NCBI GenBank assembly: GCA_020442065.1
Contig: JAGRKZ010000089.1
Span: 1 to 58,475, forward strand
Source: Bauldia sp.
GTDB lineage: Bacteria > Pseudomonadota > Alphaproteobacteria > Rhizobiales > Kaistiaceae
Length of the DNA stretch: 58,475 nucleotides
Reading direction: 5' to 3'
Shown in pieces: positions 46,620-54,663 of the stretch. Numbering within the stretch: the stretch's first letter is position 1; each line of letters starts with the position of its first letter. Under the pieces are notes generated by a model, which worked only from the letters and a program-made list of their open reading frames with translations, was not told the DNA's origin and searched no databases. A program made the translations under genes and the position numbers.

Positions 46620-47502
46620 TATCCTCATTCCGCACTACAACGACATCGACGGCCTTGAGCTGACGCTGCGCTCGATCGCGGCCCAGACCTGGCGCGGCGA
46701 GACGCGCATCGTGATCGTCGACGACGGCTCGGCGCCGGACTCGGCCCGGGCCGCACGCGAGATCGGCGAGGCCTTCTCCCAGCCGGTGACCTTCATCGCC
46801 AATGCCCGCAACCGCGGCCGGCCGTATACCCGCAACGTCCTGCTCGACGCCATCGACAGTCCGTATGTGGCCTGGCTCGACGCCGGTGACGAATGGTACG
46901 CCGAAAAACTCGCGCTCCAGTTCGAGGGCCTCGCCCGCGCCGAGGCCGAGGGCGCCAAAGACCCGCTCTGGATGTCCTGCCACTACCACTGGAAATGGAC
47001 GGACAACCAGGCTTACCGGCGGAAGCTCCAGAGAACCGACCTCGACCAGATACGGGCGTTGCTGGTCGGCACGGACCTTCGCGCCTATCTCTGGACCCTC
47101 CTGGCGCGGGCCGAAACCTTCCGTAATGTCGGCTGGTTCGACGAGCGTCTGCCGCGCCTTCAGGACCTCGACTATTTCGTCCGCTTCGTGCTCAAGGGCG
47201 GACGGATCACAGAGCCTGGTCACCCGGAAGCGCTCTGCATCTATCACAAGACCGACCTCGGCCGGAGCGCCGACCAGATCCGGCAATGCAACGCCTATAT
47301 CTTCGACAAGTACCGGGTGCTCTATAATCGCTACGGCAGCAAGTTCCGCCGGACCCGCATCTATCACATGGAGATGCACTCGGCCCGCTTCGCCGCCAAC
47401 AACGCCGACCATCGGCTCGCCAACGACTACATGTGGAAGGCGGCGCGCGCACGACCGCGGCTGTTTCTCCGCCACCTCAAGCGGAAGGGCTTCCGGCCCT
47501 GA
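46606..47502 (+). CDS. GT2-family glycosyltransferase
   Basis: A 298-residue inverting GT-A enzyme: LDILIPHYNDIDGLELTLRSI, the nucleotide-binding VIVDDGSAPDS, NRGRPYTRNVLLDAI, and VAWLDAGDEW in place of the usual DxD. The C-terminal part (RRTRIYHMEMHSARFAANN) is unassigned. It overlaps the GT4 gene and is the last gene of the cluster; a 168-base gap separates it from the ABC importer, so it is likely the end of the transcript. Confidence 0.88.
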   Translation: MATLDILIPHYNDIDGLELTLRSIAAQTWRGETRIVIVDDGSAPDSARAAREIGEAFSQPVTFIANARNRGRPYTRNVLLDAIDSPYVAWLDAGDEWYAEKLALQFEGLARAEAEGAKDPLWMSCHYHWKWTDNQAYRRKLQRTDLDQIRALLVGTDLRAYLWTLLARAETFRNVGWFDERLPRLQDLDYFVRFVLKGGRITEPGHPEALCIYHKTDLGRSADQIRQCNAYIFDKYRVLYNRYGSKFRRTRIYHMEMHSARFAANNADHRLANDYMWKAARARPRLFLRHLKRKGFRP

Positions 47503-47573
47503 CGCCGGCGGCCACGAAGCCGCAGCATCGGATGGGCGTTTCCTCCGCGCGGACCCAGCAGGGAGCGACTGGG

Positions 47574-47601
47574 TTTGCCTGTGCCGGAGCGCTCCGATAT
47601 C
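47574..47601 (+). promoter_or_regulatory. predicted promoter of the sugar ABC importer with central palindrome
   Basis: TTTGCC (47574-47579), a 16-base spacer and GATATC (47596-47601). The spacer is almost filled by the 12-bp perfect palindrome CGGAGCGCTCCG (47585-47596), a position where a bound repressor would block polymerase. Confidence 0.4.
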
Positions 47602-47670
47602 CTGCGGTCGAAGGCGATGCGTCAAAAGGCACGCCAACAACAATGAAGTGAGATGGGAGGAGGCCTGACA

Positions 47671-48651
47671 ATGATGAAGAAGCACGTTTTCGGTGCGCTC
47701 GCCGTGGCGGCGGTGGCTCTCGGCGCTGGCGGCGCGGTGGCTCAGGAGAAGATCAAGATCGGGTTCCTGCCCGGCGTGGTCGACCCGTTCTATCAGGTGA
47801 TGGAGCTCGGCGTTAACAAGGCCGCCGCCGACCTCGGCGTCGAGGTGGTGACCCAGATCCCGCCGACCTGGGGCGTCGAAGTGCAGACCCCGATCCTCGA
47901 TGCGCTGGTCGCCCGTGGCGACCTCGACTACATCATCACTGCCCCAACCGACAAAGACCAGATGGTCGGCCCGCTCCAGGCCGCGGTGGACGCCGGCATC
48001 AAGGTGATCACCGTCGACACCTTCCTCGGCGACGGCGACTACGCGAGCGGTCCGGTGACGTTTCCGCTGAGCTATATCGGCTCCGACAACGTCGAGGGCG
48101 GGCGGATTTCTGCCCGCGGTCTCGCCAAGGCGATCGGCGGCAAGGGCAAGGTCTACATCAACTCCACCAACCCGAACGTCAGCTCGGTCGAAGGCCGCGC
48201 TGTCGGCTTCCAGGAGGTGATGAAGAACGAGTACCCGGACATCGAGGTCGTCGGCCTCGACTTCAACCTCGACGACCAGAACACCGCCACGTCGCAGACG
48301 GCCGCTGTCCTGCAGCGGGTGCCCGATCTCGCCGGCGTGTTCGGCACCAACGTGTTCAGCGCCCAGGGCGCCGGCACCGCGGTAGTCAACGCCGGCCTTG
48401 GCGGCCAGGTCCAGGTCGTCGCCTACGACGCTACCCAGTTCGCGATCGAGATGCTCAACGCCGGGACAGTCAGCCTGGTGCTCGCGCAGAAGCCCTTCGA
48501 CATGGGCTATCTTGCGGTCGCCTTCGCCGCTGCCGACGCGGCCGGCGTGACCAGCCTGCCGCGGCGCGTGCAGACCGGCTTCGCGATCATCGACAAGGAC
48601 AACGTCAGCGATCCCGCGGTGTCGCGCTTCGTCTACCAGGTCCCGAACTAG
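47671..48651 (+). CDS. sugar ABC transporter substrate-binding protein
   Basis: A 326-residue periplasmic protein. The signal peptide ends near GAGGAVAQ, and the Peripla_BP_4 (ribose/galactose type) domain follows: IKIGFLPGVVDPFYQVME, DLDYIITAPTDKDQMVGPLQ, AVDAGIKVITVDTFLGDGD, SYIGSDNVEGGRISARGLA, and VPDLAGVFGTNVFSAQGAG. The ATG at 47671 is preceded by GGGAGGAGG; ATG 47653 lies inside that site and is rejected. A strong hairpin follows the gene, which may stabilise its transcript relative to the permease and ATPase genes. Confidence 0.92.
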   Translation: MMKKHVFGALAVAAVALGAGGAVAQEKIKIGFLPGVVDPFYQVMELGVNKAAADLGVEVVTQIPPTWGVEVQTPILDALVARGDLDYIITAPTDKDQMVGPLQAAVDAGIKVITVDTFLGDGDYASGPVTFPLSYIGSDNVEGGRISARGLAKAIGGKGKVYINSTNPNVSSVEGRAVGFQEVMKNEYPDIEVVGLDFNLDDQNTATSQTAAVLQRVPDLAGVFGTNVFSAQGAGTAVVNAGLGGQVQVVAYDATQFAIEMLNAGTVSLVLAQKPFDMGYLAVAFAAADAAGVTSLPRRVQTGFAIIDKDNVSDPAVSRFVYQVPN

Positions 48652-48671
48652 GACCGAACCCCCATCGACGA

Positions 48672-48710
48672 TCCGGGCGGGGCGCCCTTGAAGGGAACGC
48701 TCCGCCCGGA
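48672..48710 (+). terminator. intra-operon hairpin after the binding-protein gene
   Basis: TCCGGGCGGGGCG (48672-48684) pairs with CGCTCCGCCCGGA (48698-48710) over 13 bp with one G-U, and CCC/GGG inside the loop adds three pairs. It ends 35 bases before the permease GTG. No T-run follows, so partial termination or 3'-end protection of the binding-protein message is more likely than a full stop. Confidence 0.6.
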
Positions 48711-48745
48711 CTGTTTCATGGACACACGAAGCGGGGGCGGTCCGC

Positions 48746-49891
48746 GTGACCCATTCGGATACGACTGCGCATGAGCATCACGACGGCGATGCGAGTCCGA
48801 AATCGGTCGGCCACCGCATTGCGATCGGCCTGAGTCGGCTGTGGGCGTGGGTCTTCCTCGCGCTCCTGATCATCTTCTTCGTGGTCTCGGTGTCGGTGAC
48901 CAGCGGCGGCACCGTCAACTTCCTCACCCTTCGCAATTCGCAGAACATCCTCGTCGCGATCACCCCCGTGCTGCTGCTCGGGCTCGGCCAGACCTTCGTC
49001 ATCATCGCGGCCGGCATCGATCTGTCGGTGGGGTGGGTGATGAGCCTTGCCTCGGTGCTGTCGGCCCTCGCCATTCGCGCCGCGTTCAACGCCGGCGCGC
49101 CGCTGTTCCTGTCGGTGATCGCGGGCCTGTTCGCTGCCGTCGGCGGAGCGGCGGTGGTGGGCCTCTTCAATGGCCTGATCATCGCCAAACTGAAGGTGCC
49201 GGCCTTCATTGTCACGCTCGGCAGCGGCTTCATCGTCCGTGGCGTATCGCTGCTGATGTCGGAGAATACGACGGTGATCGGCCTGCCGCCCGGCCTCCGC
49301 GACTACGGCAACAACGCACTGCTCTACTACCTCCACGGCGAGGACGGAGGTTTCTATTTCCTGTTTCGGCCCGAACTCACGGGCGACGCGCTGCGGCGGC
49401 TCGATCCGATATTCATGTGGCCGGTGGTGGTGACGGCGATCGTCGTGGCGCTGATGATGTTCGTGCTCCGCAGGACGCAGTTCGGCCGCCACACCTATGC
49501 AATCGGCGGCAATCTGGAAGCCGCGCGGCGCACGGGCATTCCGGTCGACCGTCACATCATCATGCTCTACATCCTGTCGTCCGCGACCGCCGGTGTCGCC
49601 GGCCTGCTCTCGACGCTCCGCTTCAACGCCGGCTCGGCGGTTATCGGCGACGCGCTGCTCCTGCAGTCAATCGCCGCGGTGATCATCGGCGGCGTCAGCC
49701 TGTTCGGCGGCGCCGGCACGATCATCGGCACGGTGATCGGCGCGCTGATCATCGCCGTCCTGACCACCGGCCTGGTCATGCTCAATGTCGCCGCCTTCTG
49801 GCAGTTCATCGTGGTCGGCGCCGTCGTCATCATAGCCGTGCTGATCGATCAGTCGCGCGATCTGATCATCGGCCGCCGCGGGCGGGAGTAG
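48746..49891 (+). CDS. sugar ABC transporter permease (RbsC/XylH family)
   Basis: A 381-residue inner-membrane protein with about ten helices. Blocks include LLGLGQTFVIIAAGIDLSVGW (conserved glycine-aspartate loop), GLFNGLIIAKLKVPAFIVTLG, RRTQFGRHTYAIGGNLEAARRTGI (EAA-type loop), and GGVSLFGGAGTIIGTVIGALI. It starts at GTG 48746 after GCGGGGGCGG. A hydrophilic insert of about 45 residues, RDYGNNALLYYLHGEDGGF onward, is longer than usual between helices. It is followed 5 bases later by the ATPase gene. Confidence 0.92.
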   Translation: MTHSDTTAHEHHDGDASPKSVGHRIAIGLSRLWAWVFLALLIIFFVVSVSVTSGGTVNFLTLRNSQNILVAITPVLLLGLGQTFVIIAAGIDLSVGWVMSLASVLSALAIRAAFNAGAPLFLSVIAGLFAAVGGAAVVGLFNGLIIAKLKVPAFIVTLGSGFIVRGVSLLMSENTTVIGLPPGLRDYGNNALLYYLHGEDGGFYFLFRPELTGDALRRLDPIFMWPVVVTAIVVALMMFVLRRTQFGRHTYAIGGNLEAARRTGIPVDRHIIMLYILSSATAGVAGLLSTLRFNAGSAVIGDALLLQSIAAVIIGGVSLFGGAGTIIGTVIGALIIAVLTTGLVMLNVAAFWQFIVVGAVVIIAVLIDQSRDLIIGRRGRE

Positions 49892-49896
49892 CGTCG

Positions 49897-50676
49897 ATGA
49901 CGGAACCGATCCTCACCGTCCGCAATCTCACCAAGCGCTTCGGCGGCCTGGTCGCAGTCAACAAGCTCACCTGGCATGTCTACCCAGGCGAAGTCGTCGC
50001 CCTGCTCGGCGACAACGGCGCCGGGAAGTCGACGCTGATCAAGTGCGTCTCCGGCGTCTACCAGCCGGAGGAAGGCGAGATCCGGTTCCGTGGCGAACGG
50101 GTGCGCTTCAACCGGCCGATCGAGGCGATGGCCAAGGGTATCGAGACCATCTATCAGGATCTCGCGCTCGCCCAGAACCTGGACGTGCCGGCCAACATCT
50201 TCCTCGGGCGAGAGCTCAAGCACCGCTACCTCGGCGGTCTGATCCGCATGCTCGACGAAAAGAAGATGACACAGGAGTCGCAGCAGGCGCTGTCGTCCCT
50301 GCATATCCATTTCCCCGACCTCGCCCAGCCAATCGAGAGCCTGTCGGGCGGTCAGCGCCAGGCCGTGGCCATTGCTCGCGCAGTCTACTGGGACGCGCGG
50401 CTGATGATCATGGACGAGCCGACCAACAATCTCGGCGTACCCGAACAGAAGAAGGTGCTCGAGCTGATCCGCCGGTTGCGCGACCAGGGGGTGCCGGTGA
50501 TCCTCATCACCCACACTCTGCCCGACGTGTTTGCGGTCGCGGACCGGTTGATGGTGATGCACCGCGGCCGTAAGGTCACCGAGAAGAAGACTGCTGACAC
50601 CAACACCGAGGAGCTGGTGCAATACATGGTCGGCGCGCGTGACGATACGCTGCACGAGCCGGGTCTGCCGCGATGA
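49897..50676 (+). CDS. sugar ABC transporter ATPase (single domain)
   Basis: A 259-residue ATPase with Walker A GDNGAGKST (residues 38-46), Q-loop TIYQDLALAQNLDV, signature ESLSGGQRQAVAIARAV, Walker B RLMIMDEPTNNLGV and the H-loop ITHTLPDVFAVAD. It is a one-domain (FrcA-like) rather than a fused two-domain (RbsA/AraG) protein. The D-loop reads NNLGVPE, as in FrcA-type members. It overlaps the epimerase start by four bases. Confidence 0.92.
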   Translation: MTEPILTVRNLTKRFGGLVAVNKLTWHVYPGEVVALLGDNGAGKSTLIKCVSGVYQPEEGEIRFRGERVRFNRPIEAMAKGIETIYQDLALAQNLDVPANIFLGRELKHRYLGGLIRMLDEKKMTQESQQALSSLHIHFPDLAQPIESLSGGQRQAVAIARAVYWDARLMIMDEPTNNLGVPEQKKVLELIRRLRDQGVPVILITHTLPDVFAVADRLMVMHRGRKVTEKKTADTNTEELVQYMVGARDDTLHEPGLPR

Positions 50677-51908
50677 CCGCCCCGCCACCGGCAGCGGGTC
50701 CCAAGTGGGTGACGCTGCCCTACCACCGCCGCTGGCTGATCGAACAAGCAACAAGCCTGTTCGACTTCTTCGAGCGCGAGAGCCTTGATCCGCGCGGCGG
50801 CTTCTTCGAGCTCGACGATGCAGGCTACCCGGTCGCCGCGGCGACGGTGCGCGAGATCCACGTCACCACCCGCATGGTGCATTGCTTCGCCATTGCCAGG
50901 CTGATGGGCCGCCCCGGCGCCGACCGCTACATCGACCACGGCCTGGAGTTCCTCTGGAACGGCCATCGCGACGCGACCCATGGGGGCTATGTGTGGGGTG
51001 TCGGCGGCAACGACCGCAAGCTCGCCTACGGCCATGCCTTCGTGCTGCTGGCTGCATCGAGCGCCAAGGTGGCAGGGCATCCCGACGCCGACCGCCTGCT
51101 CGCCGACGTGACCGAAGTGCTGGCGAACCGGTTCTGGGAGGCGCGACACGGCGCTTCGGCCGAGGAGTTCGCCCGCGACTGGTCGCCCATCAGCAACTAT
51201 CGCGGCCAGAACTCCAACATGCACCTGACCGAGGCGACGATGGCCGCCTACGAGGCGACCGGCGAGCGGGTGTACCTGGACTGGGCGGAGTCGATCGCGA
51301 GCCTGATCATCCTCAAGAACGCGGGGGCATCAGGCTGGGCCGTTCTCGAGCACTACGACGATACATGGACCCTTGATCGCGACTACGCCGGTGGCGACGT
51401 CTTCCGTCCCTACGGGGTGACACCGGGCCATGCGCTGGAGTGGACGCGGCTGTTGCTTCAGCTTTGGGAACTGGGCGGCCGCAGGCGAGCCGAGCTCCGC
51501 GACGCGGCAGAGGCGCTTTTTGCCCGCGCCGTCGAAACCGGATGGGACACCGAACGCCGGGGCTTCCACTACACGCTCGACTGGGAGGGCAAGGTCCACC
51601 TGCCCAACCGGCTGTGGTGGCCGGCGGCAGAGGGCGTCGGCGCTGCGGCCTTTCTCAACGCCATCGACAGTTCCGCCGACTACGAAGCCTGGTACCGGCG
51701 CATATGGGATTTCATCGCGGGACAGCTCATCGACCGCGAGCATGGCGGCTGGCGCACCGAGCCGGTCGATCCGACCGGCAGCATCGCGCCGCTCTTTTCA
51801 GGCAAGCCCGACCTTTATCACGCCCTGCAGGCCTGTCTGATCCCGCTGCTCCCGACATCCGGCTCGATCACGCACGGCCTCACCCGGGAGGGGCTGCGGC
51901 AAATCTAG
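50673..51908 (+). CDS. AGE-family sugar epimerase/isomerase
   Basis: A 411-residue (alpha/alpha)6-barrel protein of the N-acylglucosamine 2-epimerase family: GGFFELDDAGYPV, REIHVTTRMVHCFAIARLMG, GHAFVLLAASSAKVAG, NSNMHLTEATMAAYEATG, PYGVTPGHALEWTRLLLQL and SGKPDLYHALQACLIP, with the family histidines in HVTTRMVH, NMHLTEA, GHALEW and YHAL. Members interconvert sugars such as mannose/fructose, cellobiose units or sulfoquinovose. The fused transport context (stop-start overlap with the ATPase) says it acts on the imported sugar or its product; I cannot name it. Confidence 0.87.
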   Translation: MTAPPPAAGPKWVTLPYHRRWLIEQATSLFDFFERESLDPRGGFFELDDAGYPVAAATVREIHVTTRMVHCFAIARLMGRPGADRYIDHGLEFLWNGHRDATHGGYVWGVGGNDRKLAYGHAFVLLAASSAKVAGHPDADRLLADVTEVLANRFWEARHGASAEEFARDWSPISNYRGQNSNMHLTEATMAAYEATGERVYLDWAESIASLIILKNAGASGWAVLEHYDDTWTLDRDYAGGDVFRPYGVTPGHALEWTRLLLQLWELGGRRRAELRDAAEALFARAVETGWDTERRGFHYTLDWEGKVHLPNRLWWPAAEGVGAAAFLNAIDSSADYEAWYRRIWDFIAGQLIDREHGGWRTEPVDPTGSIAPLFSGKPDLYHALQACLIPLLPTSGSITHGLTREGLRQI

Positions 51909-51965
51909 GCTGGCATCGGTGGCCCGCACGCCCGCCCGATCCGATGTCGCGGGGGCGCACTCGGC

Positions 51966-52199
51966 TCAGGCCGGAGCCCTGAGTGCGACGTTTTCGACCG
52001 CAATCGCCACCACCAACGCGGTGACCTGCGCAAGAGCAACGATCGACATGGCGTGAAGTGCGCGTACGATCGGGGCGACGTCGCTCCCGGTTCCGAGACT
52101 GAGGTCAAGCACAAGCACGGCCAAGGAGGCCAGCGCCGCCAAGCCAAGTCGGAATTTCAATCCGAGTGCCACGCCCGCCAGTAGCGCCAGCTCGGCCAT
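51966..52199 (-). CDS. possible small two-helix membrane protein
   Basis: A 77-residue frame starting MAELALLAGVALGLKFRLGL, with hydrophobic segments ALLAGVALGLKFRLGLAALA and LAQVTALVVAIAVENVAL. GGAG lies about ten bases before the ATG at 52199. The frame is open to 52262. No family is recognised. It is the only candidate gene in the 576 bases between the epimerase and phnG. Confidence 0.4.
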   Translation of the reverse strand: MAELALLAGVALGLKFRLGLAALASLAVLVLDLSLGTGSDVAPIVRALHAMSIVALAQVTALVVAIAVENVALRAPA

Positions 52200-52239
52200 C
52201 TCTCCCAGCTCCACCCGCCTGCAGGACCGATATTTGCCG

Positions 52240-52484
52240 GACCTGCCCCAAAACCAGATCAATTTTGGCTCAAATCAGTATAACAGACAATCCTAATCTT
52301 TGGCGTCACTCCCGGAGATTGCAGTGGTTTCCACGCACGTCATGCATCGCGTAAATCTTTCCAAGACAAGACTTTTTTTGGATGCTGCGGCGCATCAATC
52401 AACTCTTCCGAGGTTCATCATTCTGTCAAGGAGCCCACCTAACCTCGCGACTTCTCCTGAATCAGCCGATCGATCTGCCTCCAG
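52240..52484. promoter_or_regulatory. A/T-rich region upstream of the phn operon, with possible Pho box
   Basis: Unusually A/T-rich for this DNA. It contains an inverted repeat CCAAAA-N9-TTTTGG (52248-52268), TATAAC at 52279-52284, and GGTTCAT-CATT-CTGTCAA at 52412-52429, a degenerate copy of the PhoB box (two CTGTCAT units 11 bases apart; 4/7 and 6/7 matches), 56 bases before phnG. C-P lyase operons are usually PhoB-controlled, so this is plausible but weak. No other gene seen. Confidence 0.3.
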
Positions 52485-52952
52485 ATGAAGCCCCGAACCG
52501 CCCCCCCTGCGACATCAGAGCGTCGCGCGGTGCTCGCGACATTGGCGCGAGCAGGGACGGCGGAAATGAAGGCGGCGTTCGCCAGCCTGACCGATTCACC
52601 AGCGTTCGAGACGATCCGCCCACCCGAGACCGGGCTGGTCATGGCCCGCGGCCGTATCGGCGGCGGGGGCGCGCCCTTCAATCTCGGCGAGGTGACCGTC
52701 AGCCGGGCGGTCGTCCGGCTCGCGAGCGGCGAGGTCGGGTTTGGCCACGTTCTCGGGCGCGACAAGGACCGCGCACTGATGGTCGCCCGGCTCGACGCGT
52801 TGTGGCAGAACGAGCGCTACCGGCCGCTGGTCGAGGCGGCCGCCATCAATCCAGTGCGCCAGCGTCACGCGGCCGAAGACGAGGTTCTGCGCCGCAAGAC
52901 CGCCGCGACGCGGGTCAACTTCTTCACGCTGGTGCGCGGAGAAGACGCGTGA
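52485..52952 (+). CDS. phnG: C-P lyase subunit PhnG
   Basis: The 155-residue subunit of the C-P lyase core complex (PhnG2H2I2J2), which takes part in forming the alkylphosphonate ribose triphosphate intermediate. Conserved segments are RRAVLATLARAGTAEMKAAF, IRPPETGLVMARGRIGGGG, PFNLGEVTVSRAVVRL, GFGHVLGRDKDRALMVA and AATRVNFFTLVRG. It is the first gene of a seven-gene run; its TGA overlaps the phnH GTG by four bases. Confidence 0.95.
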   Translation: MKPRTAPPATSERRAVLATLARAGTAEMKAAFASLTDSPAFETIRPPETGLVMARGRIGGGGAPFNLGEVTVSRAVVRLASGEVGFGHVLGRDKDRALMVARLDALWQNERYRPLVEAAAINPVRQRHAAEDEVLRRKTAATRVNFFTLVRGEDA

Positions 52953-53551
52953 TCGCCGCCGAGGCCCTCGCCGGCGGCTTCGAACGATCCGTCTTCGACG
53001 CCCAGGCCGTCTTTCGCGCGGTTCTCTCCGCGCTGTCACGGCCGGGCCAGGTGTTCGATCTCGGCGAGCGCGTGCGTCCGCCCGCGCCGCTCACCGCGGC
53101 CGCCGGCGCCGTTATTGCCACGCTTGCCGACGACACCACGCCCGTCCACCTCGATGCCGCCTTCGCCGGCACGGCCGTTGCCGACTGGATAGCCTTTCAT
53201 ACCGGCGCGCCGCTCACTGAGACCCCGGGCGAAGCAACCTTCGCGATCGTGGGCAGGCCAGGCGGGCTGACGTTCGACGGCTTCGCGACGGGGACGGCAG
53301 AATACCCGGACCGCTCGGCAACGCTCATCGTCATCCTGGATACGCTGACCGGCGGTCCCGCTCTCCGCCTCTCCGGACCCGGGATCGAGGGTACTGCGGC
53401 GCTTGCGCCGGCGCCGCTGACGCCGGACTTCATGGCGCTGATGACGGCCAACCGCGCGCTGTTCCCGCGTGGGCTCGACCTCATCCTCACCGCAGGCACC
53501 CGGGTGGCCGGCCTGCCGCGCACGACGCGGCTCTCGGCGGGAGGGGTCTGA
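52949..53551 (+). CDS. phnH: C-P lyase subunit PhnH
   Basis: The 200-residue subunit of the core complex. It shows GGFERSVFDAQAVFRAVLSA, LSRPGQVF, ALADDTTPVHLDA-like ATLADDTTPVHLDAAFAG, and RLSGPGIEGTAALAPAPL, and ends in FPRGLDLILTAGTRVAGLPRT. These are the standard PhnH blocks. Start GTG 52949, overlapping phnG; stop overlapping the phnI ATG by one base. Confidence 0.95.
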   Translation: MIAAEALAGGFERSVFDAQAVFRAVLSALSRPGQVFDLGERVRPPAPLTAAAGAVIATLADDTTPVHLDAAFAGTAVADWIAFHTGAPLTETPGEATFAIVGRPGGLTFDGFATGTAEYPDRSATLIVILDTLTGGPALRLSGPGIEGTAALAPAPLTPDFMALMTANRALFPRGLDLILTAGTRVAGLPRTTRLSAGGV

Positions 53552-54663
53552 TGTATGTCGCGGTCAAGGGCGGCGAGGCCGCGATCGAGAATGCGCACCG
53601 GCTGCTCGCCGAGAAGCGCCGCGGCGATCCGGCCGTCCCGGAGCTCACCACCGAACAAATCGCCGAGCAGCTGTCGCTCGCCGTGGCGCGGGTGATGGCG
53701 GAAGGCTCGCTCTACGATCCGGACCTTGCCGCCCTCGCCGTCAAGCAGGCGCGGGGCGACCTGATCGAGGCGATCTTCCTGGTCCGCGCCTATCGCGCGA
53801 CGTTGCCTCGCTTCGGCAATACGCTTCCGATCGACACCGCGACGATGGCGATCGAGCGGCGCATTTCGGCGACTTTCAAGGATCTGCCGGGGGGGCAACT
53901 GCTCGGTCCGACCTTCGACTATACCCATCGCCTGCTCGAACCGGGCGCGGTGACGGACGGCACCCGGCAACCGGTCGCCGAGGCGCCGGTAGACGCGGAC
54001 GCGGACGCGGAGCCGATACCGCGGGTGACCGACCTCCTCGGCCGCGACGGGTTGATCGAACCCGAGGTCGACGGCCTGGACCGGCCGGTCGGCGACCTCA
54101 CCCGCGAGCCGCTCTCCTTCCCGGCCGACCGGGACCTCCGACTTCAGGCGCTGGCGCGCGGCGACGAGGGGTTCCTGCTGGCGCTCGGCTACTCGACCCA
54201 GCGCGGCTATGCCCGCAGCCACCCCTTCGCCGGCGAGATCCGGATGGGGGAGGTCGAGGTCGAGCTCGACGTGCCGGAGCTCGGCTTCGCCGTCAGCCTC
54301 GGCCGGATCACCGTCACCGAGTGCCAGATGGTCAACCAGTTCAAGGGCAATGCGGAACAGCCGCCGCAGTTCACCCGCGGCTACGGACTGGCGTTCGGCC
54401 ATGCCGAGCGGAAGGCGATGGCGATGGCGCTCTGCGACCGCGCGCTGCGCGCCCGCGAGCTGGGCGAAGAGCTGACGGCGCCGGCCCAGGACGAGGAGTT
54501 CGTCATCTCCCACAGCGACAACGTCCAGGCCACCGGCTTCGTCGAGCACCTCAAGCTGCCGCACTATGTCGACTTCCAGGCCGAGCTGGGCCTGATCCGT
54601 CAGCTCCGCGCCGAGCATGAGGCGCGAGAGGCCGGGGACGGGACGCGCGAGGCGGCGGAATGA
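53551..54663 (+). CDS. phnI: C-P lyase subunit PhnI
   Basis: The 370-residue subunit carrying the nucleosidase/triphosphate-transfer activity, by analogy with E. coli. MYVAVKGGEAAIENAHRLLAE is the family start; also EQLSLAVARVMAEGSLYDP, VKQARGDLIEAIFLVRAYR, RRISATFKDLPGGQLLGPTFD, and DNVQATGFVEHLKLPHYVDF. Length and layout match PhnI. Overlaps phnJ by four bases (ATGA). Confidence 0.95.
   Translation: MYVAVKGGEAAIENAHRLLAEKRRGDPAVPELTTEQIAEQLSLAVARVMAEGSLYDPDLAALAVKQARGDLIEAIFLVRAYRATLPRFGNTLPIDTATMAIERRISATFKDLPGGQLLGPTFDYTHRLLEPGAVTDGTRQPVAEAPVDADADAEPIPRVTDLLGRDGLIEPEVDGLDRPVGDLTREPLSFPADRDLRLQALARGDEGFLLALGYSTQRGYARSHPFAGEIRMGEVEVELDVPELGFAVSLGRITVTECQMVNQFKGNAEQPPQFTRGYGLAFGHAERKAMAMALCDRALRARELGEELTAPAQDEEFVISHSDNVQATGFVEHLKLPHYVDFQAELGLIRQLRAEHEAREAGDGTREAAE

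Noticed and set aside
45258-46628. A 456-codon minus-strand frame opposite the GT4 gene
   Set aside because: The plus-strand frame carries the full GT4 motif set; the opposite frame has none.
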